Both the position numbers and the translations under genes were made by a program. DNA of 52,202 nt from Candidatus Rokuibacteriota bacterium (lineage in GTDB: Bacteria > Methylomirabilota > Methylomirabilia > Rokubacteriales > CSP1-6). Of the stretch, positions 50,131-52,202 are shown piece by piece. Under the pieces are notes generated by a model, which had not been told where the DNA came from, did no database searches, and saw only the letters and a program-made list of their open reading frames with translations. The stretch lies in the NCBI GenBank assembly GCA_003221695.1, contig QHSX01000066.1, positions 1 through 52,202 on the forward strand, written 5' to 3'. Within the stretch, counting starts at the first letter, position 1; every line of letters starts with the position of its first letter.

Positions 50131-51684
50131 ATGACCCTCCGCCGAACCCTCGTGGCTCTGGCCCTCACCCTGCTCGTCCCGCTCGGAGCGGCCGCCGCTC
50201 CCGCGGGCAAGGTCGTCATCGCCCAGGGCGTGGACCCGACGACGCTCGACATGATGAACCAGTCGGAGACACCCGCGTCGAACCTGGGGCGCCACATCTT
50301 CGACATGCTCTACGAGCGAGACCCGGGCCTCAAGGTCGTTCCGGCGCTCGCGGCCGAGATGCCGAAGCTCGTGGCGCCGACGACGTGGGAGGTCAAGCTC
50401 CGGAGAGGCGTGAAGTTCCACAACGGGGAGGATTTCGACGCCGAGTCGGCGAAGTGGAGCCTCGAGCGCCTGGCGGGCGGGCAGGGGAAGCTCCGGGGCG
50501 CGACCTTCTTCGCGCCGATCGACCGCGTCGAGATCGTGGACCCGTATACGATCCGCGTGCACACCAAGAAGCCGTGGCCGACGTTCACCAAGGTGATGAC
50601 GTTCGTGCAGGGCAGCATGTATCCGCCGAAGGCGTATCGGGACAAGGAGACGACGTTCATCTCGAAGAACCCGATCGGCACGGGGCCCTACAAGTTCGTC
50701 CGGTGGTCGAAGGACGAGGAGATCGTCCTCGAGGCGAACGAACGGTACTGGCGGGGCGCGCCAAACATCAAGACGATCGTCTTTCGGCCGATCCCCGACG
50801 ACGCCGTGCGCGTGGCGGCGCTTCAGAACGGGGAGATCGACCTGGCGGTGAACATCCCGCCGCACCTGGCCGCTATCATCGACAAGCACCCGAAGCTCTT
50901 CCTCTCGACGGCGCCGTCGATCCGCACCATCCAGCTCATGTTCTACGCGCACCAGATGGATGCCCAGCACAAGCCGGTCGGGCCGTACGATGGGCCCACC
51001 GCGGACAAGCGCGTCCGCCAGGCCATCGCCTACGCCATCGATGCTGACGAGATCATCAAGGGGGTGCTCGACGGTCGGGGCGTGCGCGTGGCCACGATGC
51101 TCCCGTCCATGCACTTCGGCTATGACCCGTCGCTCAGGCCGATCAAGCACGACCTCGACAAGGCGAAGAAGCTCCTCGCCGAAGCCGGGTTTGCCGTCGG
51201 TCTCGAGGTCACGCTGCACGGCCCGCGCGGCCGCTACGTGCGCGACGCCGAGGTGGCCGAGGCGGTGGCCGGTCAGCTCACGAAGGCCGGGATCCGGACG
51301 ACCCTCCGCACCTACGACTTCGTGACCTACCTGAACAACATGGTCTACGTCCACAAGGCCGGACCGATCTGGCTGATCGGCTGGGGCGTGGGGACGACCG
51401 ACGCCGAGAATGTGTACGTGCCGCTGTTCAAGTCGCCCGGCATCTTCGTGAACTGGCACAACGAGGAGTTCAACCGTATGGTCGACGAGGCCCAGGCGAT
51501 CATGGACGACAAGAAGCGCCTTGAGCAGTACCACCGGATCAACCGCCTCTGGGTCGAGGAGATGCCGGCGGTGCCGCTCTACCAGCAGCTCGACCTCTAC
51601 GGGGTAAGCAAGCGGGTCAACTGGAGGGCTCGCAGCGACGAGGTCATCCAGGCGTTCAGCATGTCGCTCAGGGAGTCGCAGTAG
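50131..51684 (+). CDS. ABC transporter substrate-binding protein, family 5 (peptide/nickel type)
   Basis: A 517-aa periplasmic binding protein. Signal peptide residues 1-22 (LALTLLVPLGAAAAPAG). The family 5 pattern includes EMPKLVAPTTWEVKLRRGVKFHNGEDF, GTGPYKFVRWSKDEEIVLEANERYWRG and RVRQAIAYAIDADEIIKGVL, quoted in parts. Ligands in this family are oligopeptides, nickel or glycosides; the exact one is unknown. The ATG at 50131 is preceded by GAGGAGG; the earlier frame to 50029 has no signal-like start. No permease or ATPase genes follow before the tRNA, so it is an orphan within the window. Confidence 0.87.
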   Translation: MTLRRTLVALALTLLVPLGAAAAPAGKVVIAQGVDPTTLDMMNQSETPASNLGRHIFDMLYERDPGLKVVPALAAEMPKLVAPTTWEVKLRRGVKFHNGEDFDAESAKWSLERLAGGQGKLRGATFFAPIDRVEIVDPYTIRVHTKKPWPTFTKVMTFVQGSMYPPKAYRDKETTFISKNPIGTGPYKFVRWSKDEEIVLEANERYWRGAPNIKTIVFRPIPDDAVRVAALQNGEIDLAVNIPPHLAAIIDKHPKLFLSTAPSIRTIQLMFYAHQMDAQHKPVGPYDGPTADKRVRQAIAYAIDADEIIKGVLDGRGVRVATMLPSMHFGYDPSLRPIKHDLDKAKKLLAEAGFAVGLEVTLHGPRGRYVRDAEVAEAVAGQLTKAGIRTTLRTYDFVTYLNNMVYVHKAGPIWLIGWGVGTTDAENVYVPLFKSPGIFVNWHNEEFNRMVDEAQAIMDDKKRLEQYHRINRLWVEEMPAVPLYQQLDLYGVSKRVNWRARSDEVIQAFSMSLRESQ

Positions 51685-51722
51685 CGTCGCCGCTCTACGA
51701 TGCGTAGTATAGGAGGCGCCGG

Positions 51723-51797
51723 GCGGCCGTAATTCAGTGGCAGAATGCCAGCTTCCCAAGCTGGACGTCGCCGGTTCGAATCCGGTCGGCCGCTCCA
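51723..51797 (+). tRNA. tRNA-Gly (anticodon CCC)
   Basis: A 75-nt tRNA with encoded CCA. Acceptor GCGGCCG pairs with CGGCCGC; the D-stem is ATTC/GAAT, the anticodon stem CCAGC/GCTGG with loop TTCCCAA (CCC at 51755-51757), and the T-stem GCCGG/CCGGT with loop TTCGAAT. The discriminator is T. All arms fold without gaps. Confidence 0.95.
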
Positions 51798-51805
51798 ACC
51801 TCTCA

Positions 51806-51835
51806 GGGGGTTACGGGAAATCGCCCGTAGCCCCC
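51806..51835 (+). terminator. Terminator hairpin after tRNA-Gly
   Basis: GGGGG-t-TACGGG pairs with CCCGTA-g-CCCCC across a 6-nt loop, 9 bases after the tRNA. A T-rich tract (with TTTTT) follows within 20 bases. Confidence 0.6.
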
Positions 51836-51842
51836 TTCGAGT

Positions 51843-51864
51843 TTCTGACATTTTTCTGACATTT
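51843..51864. repeat. Tandem 11-bp direct repeat after tRNA-Gly
   Basis: TTCTGACATTT occurs twice in direct contact (51843-51853, 51854-51864) just past the tRNA terminator. It could be a recombination scar or a binding site; nothing else decides. Confidence 0.6.
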
Positions 51865-51910
51865 CGGCGTCGAATCTCGCCGCGGTCCTGGCCCGAGCTC
51901 TCTCTGCCGT

Positions 51911-52202
51911 CTACCTGGGTGGGCGGTAATCGCGGCGGTCGAGACAGCCGTCGTACATCACGCGGTTGATCGGGAGCCAATCGGTCCTGTTGATGCCACG
52001 CCGGTTTCGAGTGGTGGGGCTGAGGGGATACGCAGAGGCAACCTTGATCCACCGGCTCCGTTCCTGCGCGATGACCCTGATCTCGTCTGCGACTTCTGAG
52101 AAGTCCTGGTCCTGGCTCAGGATCACGGCCGCGTCGTACTCGCCACGGTGTGCCATGCGGATGACATCCAGCGCCATCCGGATGTCGACACCCTTTTCTT
52201 CG
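51911..52202 (-). CDS. NYN-domain (DUF88/LabA-like) protein, N-terminus beyond window
   Basis: The C-terminal 96 residues of a PIN-like NYN-domain protein, ending at 51911. KGVDIRMALDVIRMA and ILSQDQDFSEVADEI give the acidic residues that bind metal in NYN ribonuclease-like proteins. The start is outside the window. Lying next to a tRNA, it may belong to an accessory region; NYN genes are often found in defence or RNA-processing contexts, which cannot be tested here. Confidence 0.8.
   Translation of the reverse strand, partial: EEKGVDIRMALDVIRMAHRGEYDAAVILSQDQDFSEVADEIRVIAQERSRWIKVASAYPLSPTTRNRRGINRTDWLPINRVMYDGCLDRRDYRPPR

Overview
The window is about 52 kb of high-GC DNA (roughly 70% G+C by eye), densely packed with genes that often overlap at ATGA or TGATG stop/start junctions. 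It contains no rRNA, CRISPR array or recognisable transposase. One tRNA-Gly(CCC) and about 50 protein genes can be supported. The gene content (aerobic-type chemoheterotroph, ABC uptake of phosphonate-like compounds, an energy-converting-hydrogenase-related complex, ATP-dependent DNA ligase, LexA, a sigma-54 two-component pair) and the codon use suggest a soil or sediment bacterium of the Candidatus Rokubacteria/Methylomirabilota or deltaproteobacterial type. That placement is inference from protein flavour, not a measured result.

Layout. 1-5036: secreted or surface proteins: a partial Ig plus beta-propeller protein, an 832-aa FG-GAP propeller/Ig/HYR protein, and a two-gene operon of a choice-of-anchor-P-like protein and a post-COAP-1-like protein. 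5309-10365: a phosphonate-type locus (FAD amine oxidase-like enzyme, PhnE-PhnC-PhnD importer, phosphonoacetate hydrolase). 10554-11271: small membrane protein and a DksA/TraR zinc-finger protein. 11228-15452 (minus): N-carbamoylase, hydantoinase, MmgE/PrpD and YqeY operon. 15577-22304: Uma2, acyl-CoA dehydrogenase, an RRM RNA-binding protein, a PatB-like lyase, PanE-like reductase, DinB-fold protein and a TPP enzyme. 22324-28447: zinc-ribbon membrane protein, NRAMP-like transporter, DUF420 protein, a hairpin-rich repeat region, PhzF, and a methyltransferase-FIST-methyltransferase set.

28444-35845 (minus) is the most striking block. An ArsR-family regulator with a near-palindromic operator inside its own promoter leads a tightly overlapped operon encoding NuoB-, HyfB-, HyfC-, HyfE-, HyfF- and HyfG-like subunits. 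The HyfG-like large subunit lacks the [NiFe] cysteine motifs, so this is an Ehr-type (energy-converting hydrogenase-related) membrane complex and not a hydrogenase.

35834-43955: glycosyltransferase, a second RRM protein, DedA, a histidine kinase/sigma-54 response-regulator pair, a glycogen-synthase-like glycosyltransferase, a HAD phosphatase, a TatA/B protein fused to an Ada-like metal-binding tail, and LexA with its operator between the -35 and -10 boxes. 43977-50054: a possible small SOS-linked membrane protein, a GAF/HD-GYP protein, and a ligase/KaiC-like ATPase/CCA-type nucleotidyltransferase set. 50060-52202: a palindrome-rich leader and a family 5 solute-binding protein, then tRNA-Gly and a truncated NYN-domain gene that may mark the edge of an accessory region.
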